This document shows, in pieces, positions 55,737 to 63,881 of a stretch of 64,000 nt of DNA; within the stretch, counting starts at the first letter, position 1; every line of letters starts with the position of its first letter. The DNA comes from Collinsella sp. TM09-10AT. Its GTDB lineage: Bacteria; Actinomycetota; Coriobacteriia; Coriobacteriales; Coriobacteriaceae. A model generated the notes under the pieces. That model searched no databases and was not told the DNA's origin. It saw only the letters and a program-made list of their open reading frames with translations. Position numbers and translations under genes: made by a program. The stretch lies in contig NZ_QSOP01000001.1 of assembly GCF_003436275.1 (NCBI RefSeq), positions 1 through 64,000 on the forward strand, written 5' to 3'.

Positions 55737-56495
55737 TTACGACAGTTCGTCGGCTACTTGGTGCTCGTAGAAGGCTTCTACTACGGCGTTGAAGTCGCGG
55801 GCGAAGTCTTCCATGGTGCCGTGCCAGGTGGCTCGGCCGGGTTTTCCCTGGCCAACATAGGCGGTTTGGATGCCGCAGGCGGGGCTGGGGAAGTCGCGCT
55901 TGGGGTCGTTGCCCACCATGAGGACCTCATGAGGCTCGAGTCCCATCACCTGAAGCTGCTCTAGATAGTAGGTGGCATCGGGCTTGCAGCGGGTGGCGTT
56001 TCCCATGTGCGTCACGAGTTCAAAGGGGGCGTCGGCCATGTCGCCCCAGCCCATGCGGCACTCGATGGCCCCCTGCGGAAAGCTGGGGTTCGTAAAGAGC
56101 GCGCAGCGCAGGCCCGCGTTCTGTACCACCTCGAGCGCGGCGTGTGCACCCGGCATGGCTTTCGCATTGATCATGTCATCGTTCTTGTACGGCAGGACTT
56201 CACGATCGTAGTAGGTAAACGCCTCGTAGATGAGTGGGTCTGAGAGGCAAATGCCGCACCGGCGCTCAATTTCTTCTTGGTAGAACTCAAGATTGGTGCG
56301 ATTGTCAGTGCCGCTTCGGCGATTGGCGTTGAGGTCGACCAGAATCGTGCCGAGGCGCGCCATCGTGCCGCCGCGGCTGCGTCGTCCGATATCTGCAAGC
56401 ATCGACGAGACATCCTTAAAATAGCGAAGGATGAACGCGTTGAGGTTGATGCTAAGAAGCGTCTCGTCCATATCGAAAACGACTGCTTTGAGCAC
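55737..56495 (-). CDS. HAD-superfamily hydrolase
   Basis: 252 residues. Motif I VVFDMDETLLSINL at the start, motif II LFTNPS, and the GNDPKRDFPSPACGIQTAYVGQG end with motif IV Asp. Family members are phosphatases or phosphatase-like; substrate unknown. The start is GTG 56495 behind GAAAGGTGCCCGC. Confidence 0.88.
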   Translation of the reverse strand: MLKAVVFDMDETLLSINLNAFILRYFKDVSSMLADIGRRSRGGTMARLGTILVDLNANRRSGTDNRTNLEFYQEEIERRCGICLSDPLIYEAFTYYDREVLPYKNDDMINAKAMPGAHAALEVVQNAGLRCALFTNPSFPQGAIECRMGWGDMADAPFELVTHMGNATRCKPDATYYLEQLQVMGLEPHEVLMVGNDPKRDFPSPACGIQTAYVGQGKPGRATWHGTMEDFARDFNAVVEAFYEHQVADELS

Positions 56496-56810
56496 GCGGG
56501 CACCTTTCTCGATAAATCGTTTCAGAATCGTATGTCTGGGATACTTTACTCCAAAGCCGTATGCCCAACTGCTTATCGTCAGCTTGTGGAGACAGTCGTT
56601 CACAAGATTGCGAAAAAGTCTCCATACGAGTAAAAAATGGCAGTTCACGCTTGAAATCGAAGTGATTTCCCCGTAACCTATACGAACGTGATTGCATAAG
56701 CGTCACATTAGTATCTGTCGGCTCCCGAGTGTTCCTAAACGTTGTGTGCTTGTCGCACCCTTCTGTAGGTCCTAGCAATCGGGGCCCCGTAGTTCGAAAG
56801 GGGTCCACCT
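56496..56810 (+). promoter_or_regulatory. rpsA leader region
   Basis: 315 bases with no gene. Near the start codon GGCCCC (56783-56788) can pair with GGGGTC (56800-56805), hiding the ribosome site GAAAGGGG. Possible -35 TTGAAA near 56651 has a TATACG box 22 bases on, too far for a clean promoter. Translational control of S1 by such a hairpin is possible. Confidence 0.5.
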
Positions 56811-57977
56811 TTGAGTGAGATTCAGAACTCGTCCATTTTCTCTCTTGACGATGTCAACGAGGAGGAGATGAACAACCTCATCGACGGTACGATTACCGAC
56901 TTTGATGAGGGCGATCTCGTTAACGGCACTGTCGTTAAGATCGAGCATGACGAGGTGCTCGTTGACATCGGATTCAAGTCCGAGGGCGTTATCCCGGTCC
57001 GCGAGCTGTCCATCCGCAAGGACGCTAACCCTGCAGACATCGTTGCACTCGGTGATCCCATCGAGGCCCTCGTTCTCCAGAAGGAGGACAAGGACGGTCG
57101 TCTGGTCCTGTCCAAGAAGCGTGCCGAGTACGAGCGTGCTTGGAACCGCATCGAGGAGAAGTTCAACTCCGGCGAGAACGTCGAGGGCGAGGTTATCGAG
57201 GTTGTCAAGGGCGGCCTGATTCTCGACATCGGCCTGCGTGGCTTCCTGCCCGCTTCCCTCGTCGACCTCCGTCGCGTCAAGGACCTCACCTCCTACATGG
57301 GTACCCGCATCGAGGCCCGCGTCATCGAGATGGACCGCAACCGCAACAACGTCGTCCTCTCCCGTCGCGTCGTGCTTGAGGAGTCCCGTAAGGCCGAGCG
57401 CTCCGAGATCCTGTCCAAGCTCAAGTCTGGCATGCGTCTCCAGGGCACCGTTTCCTCCATCGTCGACTTCGGCGCCTTCGTCGACCTCGGCGGTATCGAC
57501 GGCCTCATCCACATCTCCGAGCTCTCTTGGAACCACGTCAACCATCCTTCCGAGGTTGTCAAGGTCGGCCAGGAGGTCGAGGTCGAGGTTCTCGACGTCG
57601 ATCTCAACCGCGAGCGCATCTCCCTGGGTCTCAAGCAGACCACCGAGGATCCGTGGCGCGCACTGGTCAAGAAGTATCCCGTCGGCGCTATCGTCGAGGG
57701 CACTGTGACCAAGCTTGTCCCGTTCGGCGCTTTCGTCGACCTGGGCGAGGGCATCGAGGGCCTGGTGCACATCTCCGAGATGGCCAACAAGCACGTCGAT
57801 CAGCCTTCTCAGGTCACCCATGTGGGCGACAAGGTTCAGGTCAAGGTCATGGAGATCGACCTCGACCGTCGTCGTATCTCCCTGTCCATGAAGTCTGCTG
57901 CTGAGACTCTGGGCGTCGAGATTGAGGTTACCCCGCTGCCTTCCGAGAAGAAGGACGAGGAGACCGACGCCGAGTAA
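56811..57977 (+). CDS. rpsA: 30S ribosomal protein S1
   Basis: 388 residues, four S1/OB RNA-binding repeats (EGDLVNGTVVKIEHDEVLVDIGFKSEG, GENVEGEVIEVVKGGLILDIGLRG, SGMRLQGTVSSIVDFGAFVDLGG, VGAIVEGTVTKLVPFGAFVDLG). The start is TTG behind GAAAGGGGTCCACC. S1 recruits mRNA to the small subunit. Actinobacterial S1 of this size has four repeats rather than the six of E. coli. Confidence 0.95.
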   Translation: MSEIQNSSIFSLDDVNEEEMNNLIDGTITDFDEGDLVNGTVVKIEHDEVLVDIGFKSEGVIPVRELSIRKDANPADIVALGDPIEALVLQKEDKDGRLVLSKKRAEYERAWNRIEEKFNSGENVEGEVIEVVKGGLILDIGLRGFLPASLVDLRRVKDLTSYMGTRIEARVIEMDRNRNNVVLSRRVVLEESRKAERSEILSKLKSGMRLQGTVSSIVDFGAFVDLGGIDGLIHISELSWNHVNHPSEVVKVGQEVEVEVLDVDLNRERISLGLKQTTEDPWRALVKKYPVGAIVEGTVTKLVPFGAFVDLGEGIEGLVHISEMANKHVDQPSQVTHVGDKVQVKVMEIDLDRRRISLSMKSAAETLGVEIEVTPLPSEKKDEETDAE

Positions 57978-57999
57978 ATCGGTTGACGATCACTTGTTT

Positions 58000-58034
58000 A
58001 AGGGATCCGTCCGTAATGGACGGGTCCCTTTTTA
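58000..58034 (+). terminator. Terminator after rpsA
   Basis: AAGGGATCCGTCC (58000-58012) pairs with GGACGGGTCCCTT (58018-58030), with one mismatch, followed by TTTTT. Confidence 0.9.
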
Positions 58035-58090
58035 CATTTGGCGGTGAAATGCACGATGCTACCCGGGCGCAATTTTGTCCGGGCTATCCG

Positions 58091-58152
58091 TTTGCTATTG
58101 GCTTGTCGGTGCATAAAATATGCCGACATCCCGCCTCGGGGAGGAGGCGGGA
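58091..58152 (+). promoter_or_regulatory. Putative promoter and hairpin upstream of rnpB
   Basis: TTTGCT (58091-58096) and TAAAAT (58114-58119) with 17 bases between, followed by a CCCGCCTC/GAGGAGGCGGG hairpin (58130-58151). The next 160 bases to rnpB hold no gene. This could be an upstream rnpB promoter or the start of a small RNA. Confidence 0.45.
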
Positions 58153-58280
58153 ACGCACTGAGTAGACGGAGGGGTGCGGAGCGCGGTCGCGTCTCGACTG
58201 ACGACGTTGCCCATCGACAAGCCTATTGTACTGCATGGCGTGGTTCTTGGTTTATCGTGTCGAACGCTTGTGTTGTGCCA

Positions 58281-58307
58281 TTGCCAATAGCGACGGTGTG
58301 CTACACT
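58281..58307 (+). promoter_or_regulatory. Putative rnpB promoter
   Basis: TTGCCA (58281-58286) and TACACT (58302-58307) with 15 bases between, ten bases before the RNA 5' end. The -10 is good, the spacing short. Confidence 0.5.
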
Positions 58308-58316
58308 CTTACACTG

Positions 58317-58676
58317 CTGAGTGGGCCAGACGGTCGCGCGATGTGCTGCTTGCAGCACGCGTGAGGAAAGTCCGGGCTCCAGAGGGCGGGATGCCGGCTA
58401 ACGGCCGGGCGGAGTGATCCGACGGAAAGCGCCGCAGAAAAGAAGACTCCCACCTGCGCCGCAAGGCGTAAAGGGAAAAGCTGAAACGGTGGTGTAAGAG
58501 ACCACCAGCGTCGTGGCAACACGGCGGCTTGGCAAGCCCCATCCGGAGCAAGCGCGAATAGGAACGCTATGGGCCGGCCCGGTCCGCGTTCGGGTAGCGT
58601 GCGTGGAGCTGCACGGTAACGTGCAGACAAGATAAATGACCGTTCACGACAGAACCCGGCTTACAAGCCCACTCAG
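58317..58676 (+). ncRNA. rnpB: RNase P RNA (type A)
   Basis: The terminal P1 helix is CTGAGTGGGC (58317-58326) with GCCCACTCAG (58667-58676). Conserved GAGGAAAGTCCGGGCTCC near the 5' end and ACAGAACCCGGCTTAC near the 3' end identify the catalytic core; the inner GGAGTGATCCGACGGAAAG and the long cruciform fit the ancestral (type A) form. Length is about 360 bases. It trims 5' ends of tRNA precursors. Confidence 0.96.
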
Positions 58677-58684
58677 CACTTTGT

Positions 58685-58786
58685 TGACGCTGCGACGTCG
58701 TCAGCTGGCCGATTTGGCGCTCATTCGTCGGTCGCCGCCATAAGGCGTGCTCCCTCCTCTTTCGGGCCAAATCGACTCAGCTGACG
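58685..58786 (+). repeat. Structured dispersed repeat A, copy 3 (partial)
   Basis: TTGACGCTGC matches the other copies; the outer stem is GTCAGCTG (58700-58707) with CAGCTGAC (58778-58785), then CGATTTGGC (58710-58718) with GCCAAATCG (58766-58774). The loop strands CATTCGTCGG and CCCTCCTCTTTC are nearly as in copies 1 and 2, around a different hairpin (GCC-ATAA-GGC). The P1 TACC hairpin is absent. It lies just after rnpB. Confidence 0.7.
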
Positions 58787-58787
58787 C

Positions 58788-58873
58788 CGTCTCGCTGTTT
58801 TTGTCTGATCATCGGCGGTTCCGTTCTTAGCGTCTCGCTGTAATTGCCTGGTCATCGGCGCTTCCATTCTTTT
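58788..58873 (+). repeat. Tandem 43-base repeat
   Basis: Two units, 58788-58830 and 58831-58873, share CGTCTCGCTGT, TTG, TCATCGGCG and TTCC-TTCT with a few changes. The unit resembles the tail of repeat A (TGxTCAxxxxCGGCGCTT), so it may be a duplicated tail. It ends in TTTTT. Confidence 0.6.
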
Positions 58874-58948
58874 TACTGGGGTTTTCGGTACGGGCTTTGC
58901 CGTATTATTGAGGCTGTTTGTTGCTTTGCTTGTGTTTGAGGGGCTTTG

Positions 58949-59584
58949 TTGGACAGCTATTTTACTCTGCAATCGAATATTGAGACTTCGGGCGAGTTTG
59001 TGGACCGCAAGAGCCGGTTTATCGCCCAGCTGGTCCATATTGAGTCCGAGGATGAGGCGAATGCCTTTATCGAGATGGTTCGCAAGCGTCATTACGATGC
59101 CCGGCATAATGTTCCCGCGTGGATTTTGGTCGACGGGCGCGAGCGCCAGAGCGATGATGGCGAGCCGAGCCGCACGAGCGGTATGCCGACGCTCGAGGTG
59201 CTGCGCGGCGCGGGGCTCAAAAATGTTTGCTGCGTAGTGACGCGCTATTTTGGTGGCACGCTGTTGGGGCCTGGTGGTTTGGTACGCGCCTATACCGCGG
59301 CGACGCAGGCGGCGGTGGCCACGGCTCAGGAGGCCGGGCAGATCGTCGAGATGACAAGTGTCGTGCCGGTTGACGTGCATGTGGCCTATCCGCAGTATGA
59401 GCAGGTGCTTCGCTTGGCGCAGGATTGTGGTGCCAAGGTTTCGGACACCGATTACGCGGACGCCGTGACGATTCATTTGGTGTTTAAGGCGGGGGAGCAG
59501 GAGCCATTTTGCGCTAAGATGCGCGAGCTTATGGCGGGTCGCGAGCAAATCGAGGTCGGCGCTCCAGAATTTGCCGAGTTCTAA
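58949..59584 (+). CDS. YigZ/IMPACT-family protein
   Basis: About 211 residues. The UPF0029 N-terminal domain with KSRFIAQLVHIESEDEANAFIEMVRKRHYDARHNVPAWIL, SDDGEPSRTSGMPTLEVLRGAGLKNVCCVVTRYFGGTLLGPGGLVRAYTAAT, followed by a C-terminal DUF1949 domain. Cytoplasmic; links to translation regulation in eukaryotes, unclear in bacteria. GAGGGGC precedes TTG 58949; TTG 58946 is the other choice. Confidence 0.92.
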   Translation: MDSYFTLQSNIETSGEFVDRKSRFIAQLVHIESEDEANAFIEMVRKRHYDARHNVPAWILVDGRERQSDDGEPSRTSGMPTLEVLRGAGLKNVCCVVTRYFGGTLLGPGGLVRAYTAATQAAVATAQEAGQIVEMTSVVPVDVHVAYPQYEQVLRLAQDCGAKVSDTDYADAVTIHLVFKAGEQEPFCAKMRELMAGREQIEVGAPEFAEF

Positions 59585-59587
59585 CGG

Positions 59588-59638
59588 CGACGGCCGGCGT
59601 GCTTTTGGATGGATCCCAAGCGCGCCGGCCGTCGTTTT
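59588..59638 (+). terminator. Terminator after YigZ gene
   Basis: CGACGGCCGGCG (59588-59599) and CGCCGGCCGTCG (59623-59634) form a perfect 12-bp stem with extra inner pairs, then TTTT. It may serve the convergent gene too. Confidence 0.85.
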
Positions 59639-59651
59639 CTGTTGCCGCAGT

Positions 59652-60098
59652 TTACTCGGCGAGCTGCTTTAGCACATCACAGGCGATCTCGACGGCATCG
59701 TCGATGCAGCCGGGGCAGCTGCGGAGCGGACCCTTATCCGATCCGACGCCCTTGAGCGTGCCGCAGACGGTCGTCGTGTTCTTCTCGCCAAAACGTTTGG
59801 CGATCTCGCGCGACAGTTTGTAGGTCTGGCCCTTGGTCTTGGGGTTTTCCATGCAGTCGCTCATCACGAAGCCCATGATGGCCACGGCGCCCGAGATGGC
59901 GCCGCAGGTTTCGGTCATGCCGCCCATGCCGGCGCCAAAGCCCTCGGTGAGGTTAAAGGCAATCTGGGGATCGAGGCCGACGGCTGGTGCGAGCGTACAG
60001 GCGACGGCCTGGGCACAGTTAAAGCCACGGGTGTGGTATTCGGCAGCCTGAGCCTGGCAGGCGGTGGTGTCGAGCTGGGTCGTATCGATGTGCTTCAT
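59652..60098 (-). CDS. C_GCAxxG_C_C family redox protein
   Basis: 148 residues with regularly spaced cysteines: NCAQAV, CGAISGAVAIMG, CMENP, VCGTLKG, SCPGCIDDAVEIACDVL. This matches the family named for C-GCAxxG-C-C, found in anaerobes and thought to act in redox or metal binding. AAGGAGACAACG precedes the start at 60098. Confidence 0.88.
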   Translation of the reverse strand: MKHIDTTQLDTTACQAQAAEYHTRGFNCAQAVACTLAPAVGLDPQIAFNLTEGFGAGMGGMTETCGAISGAVAIMGFVMSDCMENPKTKGQTYKLSREIAKRFGEKNTTTVCGTLKGVGSDKGPLRSCPGCIDDAVEIACDVLKQLAE

Positions 60099-60204
60099 CG
60101 TTGTCTCCTTGTTCATGGTGTACCCGCCTATGGTACCCTTGCCGGCGCATTCGCTTATCGAGACCGCAGTGCATATCTCATTGTTTTTCGCCATCGAACA
60201 CTTT

Positions 60205-60249
60205 CTTAAGATTTAGGACAAATAAACCTGATTAATTTGTCCCATAACC
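60205..60249. repeat. Dispersed palindromic repeat C, copy 2
   Basis: CTTAAGATTTAGGACAAA then CCTGATTAATTTGTCCCA, with GGACAAA/TTTGTCC pairing. It lies in the divergent gap between the C_GCAxxG_C_C gene and metY, so it may overlap a promoter. Confidence 0.65.
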
Positions 60250-60332
60250 TATCGGCGGGATGGGTTGAGAGGGGTGCGGGGTAGCGGTATCGTGAACCGA
60301 ATAAAAACAAAACCCAAGTAAGGGAGTTGGAT

Positions 60333-61616
60333 ATGAGCGAGCAGACTATCGGTACCACGTGCGTTCAGGGCGGCTATCATCCGGGCGATGCGGAGCCGCG
60401 CCAGGTGCCCATCTACCAGTCCACCACGTGGAAATACGACACGTCCGAGCACATGGGCAAGCTGTTTGACCTGGAGGAGTCGGGCTACTTCTACAGCCGT
60501 CTGCAGAATCCCACGTGCGATCTGGTTGCCGCCAAGATCTGCGAGATGGAGGGCGGCACCGCTGCGATGCTCACGAGCTCGGGCATGGCTGCGAATTTCC
60601 TCGCGATCTTTAACGTGGTCGGTGCCGGCGATCATGTGGTCGCGAGCTCTGCCATTTACGGCGGTACGTATAACCTGCTCGCCCACACCATGGGCCGCAT
60701 GGGCGTGACCTGCACGTTCGTCGCCCCCGACTGCACGGATGAGGAGCTCGAGGCAGCCTTTGAGCCCAATACCAAGCTCGTCTTTGGCGAGACGATCGCA
60801 AACCCCGCCCTTGCCGTGCTCGATATTGAGCGCTTTGCCAAGGCCGCGCATGACCACGGCGTGCCGCTGATGGTCGACAACACCTTCCCGACGCCCGTGA
60901 TGTGCCGTCCCTTTGAGTGGGGCGCCGACATCGTCACGCACTCTACCACCAAGTACATGGATGGGCATGCGGCCTACCTGGGTGGCGTGATCGTCGACCA
61001 CGGCCAGTTTGACTGGATGGCCCATGCAGACAAGTTCCCGGGTCTCACCACGCCCGACGAGAGCTATCACGGCGTGACCTATGCCGAGAAGTTCGGTCGC
61101 GAGGGTGCCTTCATTACCAAGGCAACCGCTCAGCTCATGCGCGACCTCGGCCCCATGCAGAACCCGCAGGCGGCGTTTTTCCTGAATAGCTCGCTCGAGA
61201 GCCTGCATGTGCGCATGCCGCGTCATTGTGAGAACGGCCTGGCCGTTGCCAAGTTCCTGCAGAGCCATCCCAAGGTGCGCTTTGTGAGCTATCCGGGCCT
61301 GGAGGGCGATAAGTACTATGACCTGGCTCAGAAGTACATGCCCAACGGTACCTGCGGCGTCGTGAGCTTTGGCTTTAACGGTGGTCGCGCGGCGGCCGAG
61401 ACCTTTATGAAGAGCCTTAAACTCGCCCAGATCGCCACGCATGTGGCCGATGCTCGCACCTGCTGCCTGCATCCCGCTAACGCCACGCACCGTCAGATGA
61501 ACGATGAGGAGCTCATCGCCTGCGGCATCTCCGCCGACATGGTGCGCCTGTCGTGCGGCCTCGAGGACACGGCCGATCTGATTGCCGACCTTGAGCAGGC
61601 GCTCGAGCAGTGCTAG
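60333..61616 (+). CDS. metY: O-acetylhomoserine sulfhydrylase / PLP-dependent sulfur enzyme
   Basis: 427 residues, Cys/Met metabolism PLP family. GTTCVQGGYHPGDAEPRQVPIYQSTTWKY, YSRLQNPTCDLVAAKICEMEGG, and PLP Lys207 in HSTTKYMDGH. The long family type with VLDIERFAKAAHDHGVPLMVDNTFPTPVMCRPFEWGADIV suits O-acetylhomoserine sulfhydrylase; methionine gamma-lyase or cystathionine enzymes are close relatives. AGGGAGTTGGAT places the start at ATG 60333. Confidence 0.88.
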   Translation: MSEQTIGTTCVQGGYHPGDAEPRQVPIYQSTTWKYDTSEHMGKLFDLEESGYFYSRLQNPTCDLVAAKICEMEGGTAAMLTSSGMAANFLAIFNVVGAGDHVVASSAIYGGTYNLLAHTMGRMGVTCTFVAPDCTDEELEAAFEPNTKLVFGETIANPALAVLDIERFAKAAHDHGVPLMVDNTFPTPVMCRPFEWGADIVTHSTTKYMDGHAAYLGGVIVDHGQFDWMAHADKFPGLTTPDESYHGVTYAEKFGREGAFITKATAQLMRDLGPMQNPQAAFFLNSSLESLHVRMPRHCENGLAVAKFLQSHPKVRFVSYPGLEGDKYYDLAQKYMPNGTCGVVSFGFNGGRAAAETFMKSLKLAQIATHVADARTCCLHPANATHRQMNDEELIACGISADMVRLSCGLEDTADLIADLEQALEQC

Positions 61617-61683
61617 GCTAGCGTTCGCATAAGGCGCCGATGCTGGCAGAAAACTTCGGCGACCTTTCGTTCCGATTCCGTAG

Positions 61684-61731
61684 GCGGGACCCCAATCGCG
61701 ACTGTTCGCAGGCGATTGGGGCCCCGTTTTT
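61684..61731 (+). terminator. Terminator after metY
   Basis: GGGACCCCAATCGC (61686-61699) and GCGATTGGGGCCCC (61712-61725) pair except one mismatch, followed by GTTTTTG. Confidence 0.85.
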
Positions 61732-61757
61732 GCGTTGCGCCACTCGAAAGGATGGAT

Positions 61758-63062
61758 ATGGAGAAAACCGCAGAGCAGCTGCGCCGCGAGCACATTGCCC
61801 TTGAGGGCGACACCCATGGCAAGAGCAAATGGGCGATTCTGTTTACCGTGCTCATCATGACGTTTATGTCGTGTCTGGATTCGACCGTCGTGACCGTGGC
61901 GTTGCCCGTGATGCAAAAGGAGCTGGGCGTGGGCCTCGACCGCATCCAGCTGGTGAGCTCGGTGTACCTGCTTGCGACATGCGTGGCTATGCTGCCGTTT
62001 GGCCGCTTGGGCGACGTGCGCGGCAAGGTGGGCGTATTCCAGCTGGGCGTCATCGTCTTTACGGCCGGCTCGCTGCTTTGCGGCCTTTCGAGTTCGCTCG
62101 AAGTTCTTATTCTGGCACGCATTGTGCAGGGCGTCGGCTGCGCAGCGGCCATGGCCAACAACATGGGTATCATCACCGAGTCGTTTCCGGCGCGCGAGCG
62201 CGGTCGTGCCATGGGTATTCTCGCGACTTTCGTGGCCCTCGGCATGATGTGTGGCCCCGTGCTGGGTGGCGTGCTGGTGGCAAGCTTTCCCTGGGAGAGC
62301 ATCTTCCTCATCAACCTGCCCATTGGCGTCATCTCGTTTATCGTGGGGCTCTCCACGCTGCCGCATGTTAAGCCGGAGGCCGGCGAGCGCCCCATGTCCC
62401 TGATTGAGGCTGCTCGTCGCTGCTTTGCAAATTCGGCCTTCACCATCAACCTTGCTTGCATGCTCATCGTGTTCGTTGGTATTGGCGCATCCGAGTTTAT
62501 CCTGCCGTTCTATTTTCAGGACGCTCACGGCTTTGGTTCCGACATCTCTGGACTACTCTTTTTGGCGCTGCCGATGGTGAATGCCTTTATCGGCCCGCTT
62601 TCGGGTACGGTTTCGGACCGCGTTGGCTGCGAGGGCCCCACGGCGGTGGGCCTGGGTGTGTACGTGTGCGGTCTCTTTGCGGTAAGTACGCTCGACGAGC
62701 ACTCTTCCATCCCTGTGATCGTGTGCTGTGTCGCGTTTATGTCGTGCGGAACGTCGATTTTTCAGAGCCCCAATAACTCACTGTACATGGGCTCGGCTCC
62801 GCGCGAAGCGCTCGGCTTTGCTGGCAGCCTGGGTAGCCTGGCGCGCTATGCGGGTATGGCAGTGGGCATTACGGTGGCGTCGAATATCCTGTATGGGCAG
62901 ATGAGCGTGGCGATGGGCGAGGCCGTGACCAGTTTCGTTGCAGGCCGTCCGGATGTATTCCTATTCGGTTTTCGCTCGGTGTTCTACGTGCTTATGGCTG
63001 TGGCCGCTGTGGGTTTTGCGCTCGCCATGGTGCGTTTGGTGAGGATGCGCGCCCGCCATTAG
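61758..63062 (+). CDS. MFS transporter, drug-efflux type
   Basis: 434 residues with about 12 membrane segments. Motif A GRLGDVRGKVGVF near 76-88 and the SCLDSTVVTVALPVMQKELG opening are typical of the DHA1/DHA2 multidrug exporters (the DxTIVNVALP-like segment). Substrate unknown. GAAAGG six bases upstream favours ATG 61758 over ATG 61752. Confidence 0.88.
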   Translation: MEKTAEQLRREHIALEGDTHGKSKWAILFTVLIMTFMSCLDSTVVTVALPVMQKELGVGLDRIQLVSSVYLLATCVAMLPFGRLGDVRGKVGVFQLGVIVFTAGSLLCGLSSSLEVLILARIVQGVGCAAAMANNMGIITESFPARERGRAMGILATFVALGMMCGPVLGGVLVASFPWESIFLINLPIGVISFIVGLSTLPHVKPEAGERPMSLIEAARRCFANSAFTINLACMLIVFVGIGASEFILPFYFQDAHGFGSDISGLLFLALPMVNAFIGPLSGTVSDRVGCEGPTAVGLGVYVCGLFAVSTLDEHSSIPVIVCCVAFMSCGTSIFQSPNNSLYMGSAPREALGFAGSLGSLARYAGMAVGITVASNILYGQMSVAMGEAVTSFVAGRPDVFLFGFRSVFYVLMAVAAVGFALAMVRLVRMRARH

Positions 63063-63219
63063 CGTGTTAGGAGGCTGCCTGCCACGTATTCGCGCCGTCT
63101 CAAAAAAACTGGTTTGTGGTGCGATGCGGCTTGTGGGACGGGCGGGGTCGGTCCGTGGTAGACTATCGAACAACGTTTATTAATCGCGCGGTATCGTTGC
63201 CGCGAGAAGGGGTTGCGCC

Positions 63220-63798
63220 ATGCAGGAGCTTGAGGATCGTATTCGCCATGACGGCATCGTAAAGGCCGGTAACGTCCTTAAGGTTGATGCCTTCCTCAAC
63301 CACCAATGCGACGTTGAGCTGTTCGACCACATGGGCGCCGAGTGGGCCCGTCTGTTCAAGGATGTCGAGATCAACAAGATCCTGACGATCGAGGCTTCTG
63401 GCATTGGTATGGCTTGCATCGCGGCTCAGCATTTTGGCGGCGTGCCGGTGGTCTTTGCCAAGAAGGCACAGTCCATCAACCTCGACGGCGAGCAGTACGC
63501 CACGACCATCTACTCCTTTACCAAGCAGAAGGAGTACCCGGTCATCGTTGGCAAGCGTTTCCTGTCTGAGGGCGACAAGGTTCTGATCATCGACGACTTC
63601 TTGGCCAACGGCTGCGCGCTCGAGGGTCTTATCAAGATCTGCGAGGCTGCGGGTGCCGAGGTGTCCGGTATTGGCATTGCGGTGGAGAAGGGCTTCCAGG
63701 GCGGCGGCGATAAGCTCCGCGAGCGCGGCTTTCGCGTCGAGAGCCTGGCCCGTATCGCCGATATGGACTGCGAGACCGGCGAGATCACCTTCGCCTAA
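63220..63798 (+). CDS. xpt: Xanthine phosphoribosyltransferase
   Basis: 192 residues, the typical Xpt size. [30 protein letters not shown] and the PRPP-binding [18 protein letters not shown]. Converts xanthine and PRPP to XMP for salvage. A purine riboswitch, common before xpt elsewhere, was not seen here. GAGAAGGGGTTGCGCC precedes the ATG. Confidence 0.93.
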   Translation: MQELEDRIRHDGIVKAGNVLKVDAFLNHQCDVELFDHMGAEWARLFKDVEINKILTIEASGIGMACIAAQHFGGVPVVFAKKAQSINLDGEQYATTIYSFTKQKEYPVIVGKRFLSEGDKVLIIDDFLANGCALEGLIKICEAAGAEVSGIGIAVEKGFQGGGDKLRERGFRVESLARIADMDCETGEITFA

Positions 63799-63827
63799 GC
63801 GCGCAACACAAGCGATTGGTATGCGAT

Positions 63828-63861
63828 GTGACAAAGGGACTGTCCCTTTGTCACATTTTTT
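63828..63861 (+). terminator. Terminator after xpt (GGGAC palindrome)
   Basis: GTGACAAAGGGAC (63828-63840) and GTCCCTTTGTCAC (63842-63854) form a perfect stem with one base in the centre, followed by TTTTTT. Confidence 0.88.
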
Positions 63862-63881
63862 GTATGAGGGGAGGTGTTGAT

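Noticed and set aside
60249..62528. 759-residue minus-strand reading frame across metY and the MFS gene
   Set aside because: It is antisense to two genes with clear family motifs. GC-rich coding sequence makes long antisense frames, and the product looks like low-complexity His/Ala/Gly/Arg sequence.
63063..63219. Purine riboswitch before xpt
   Set aside because: The conserved TATA/GGGxxxG core of the purine aptamer is not visible.
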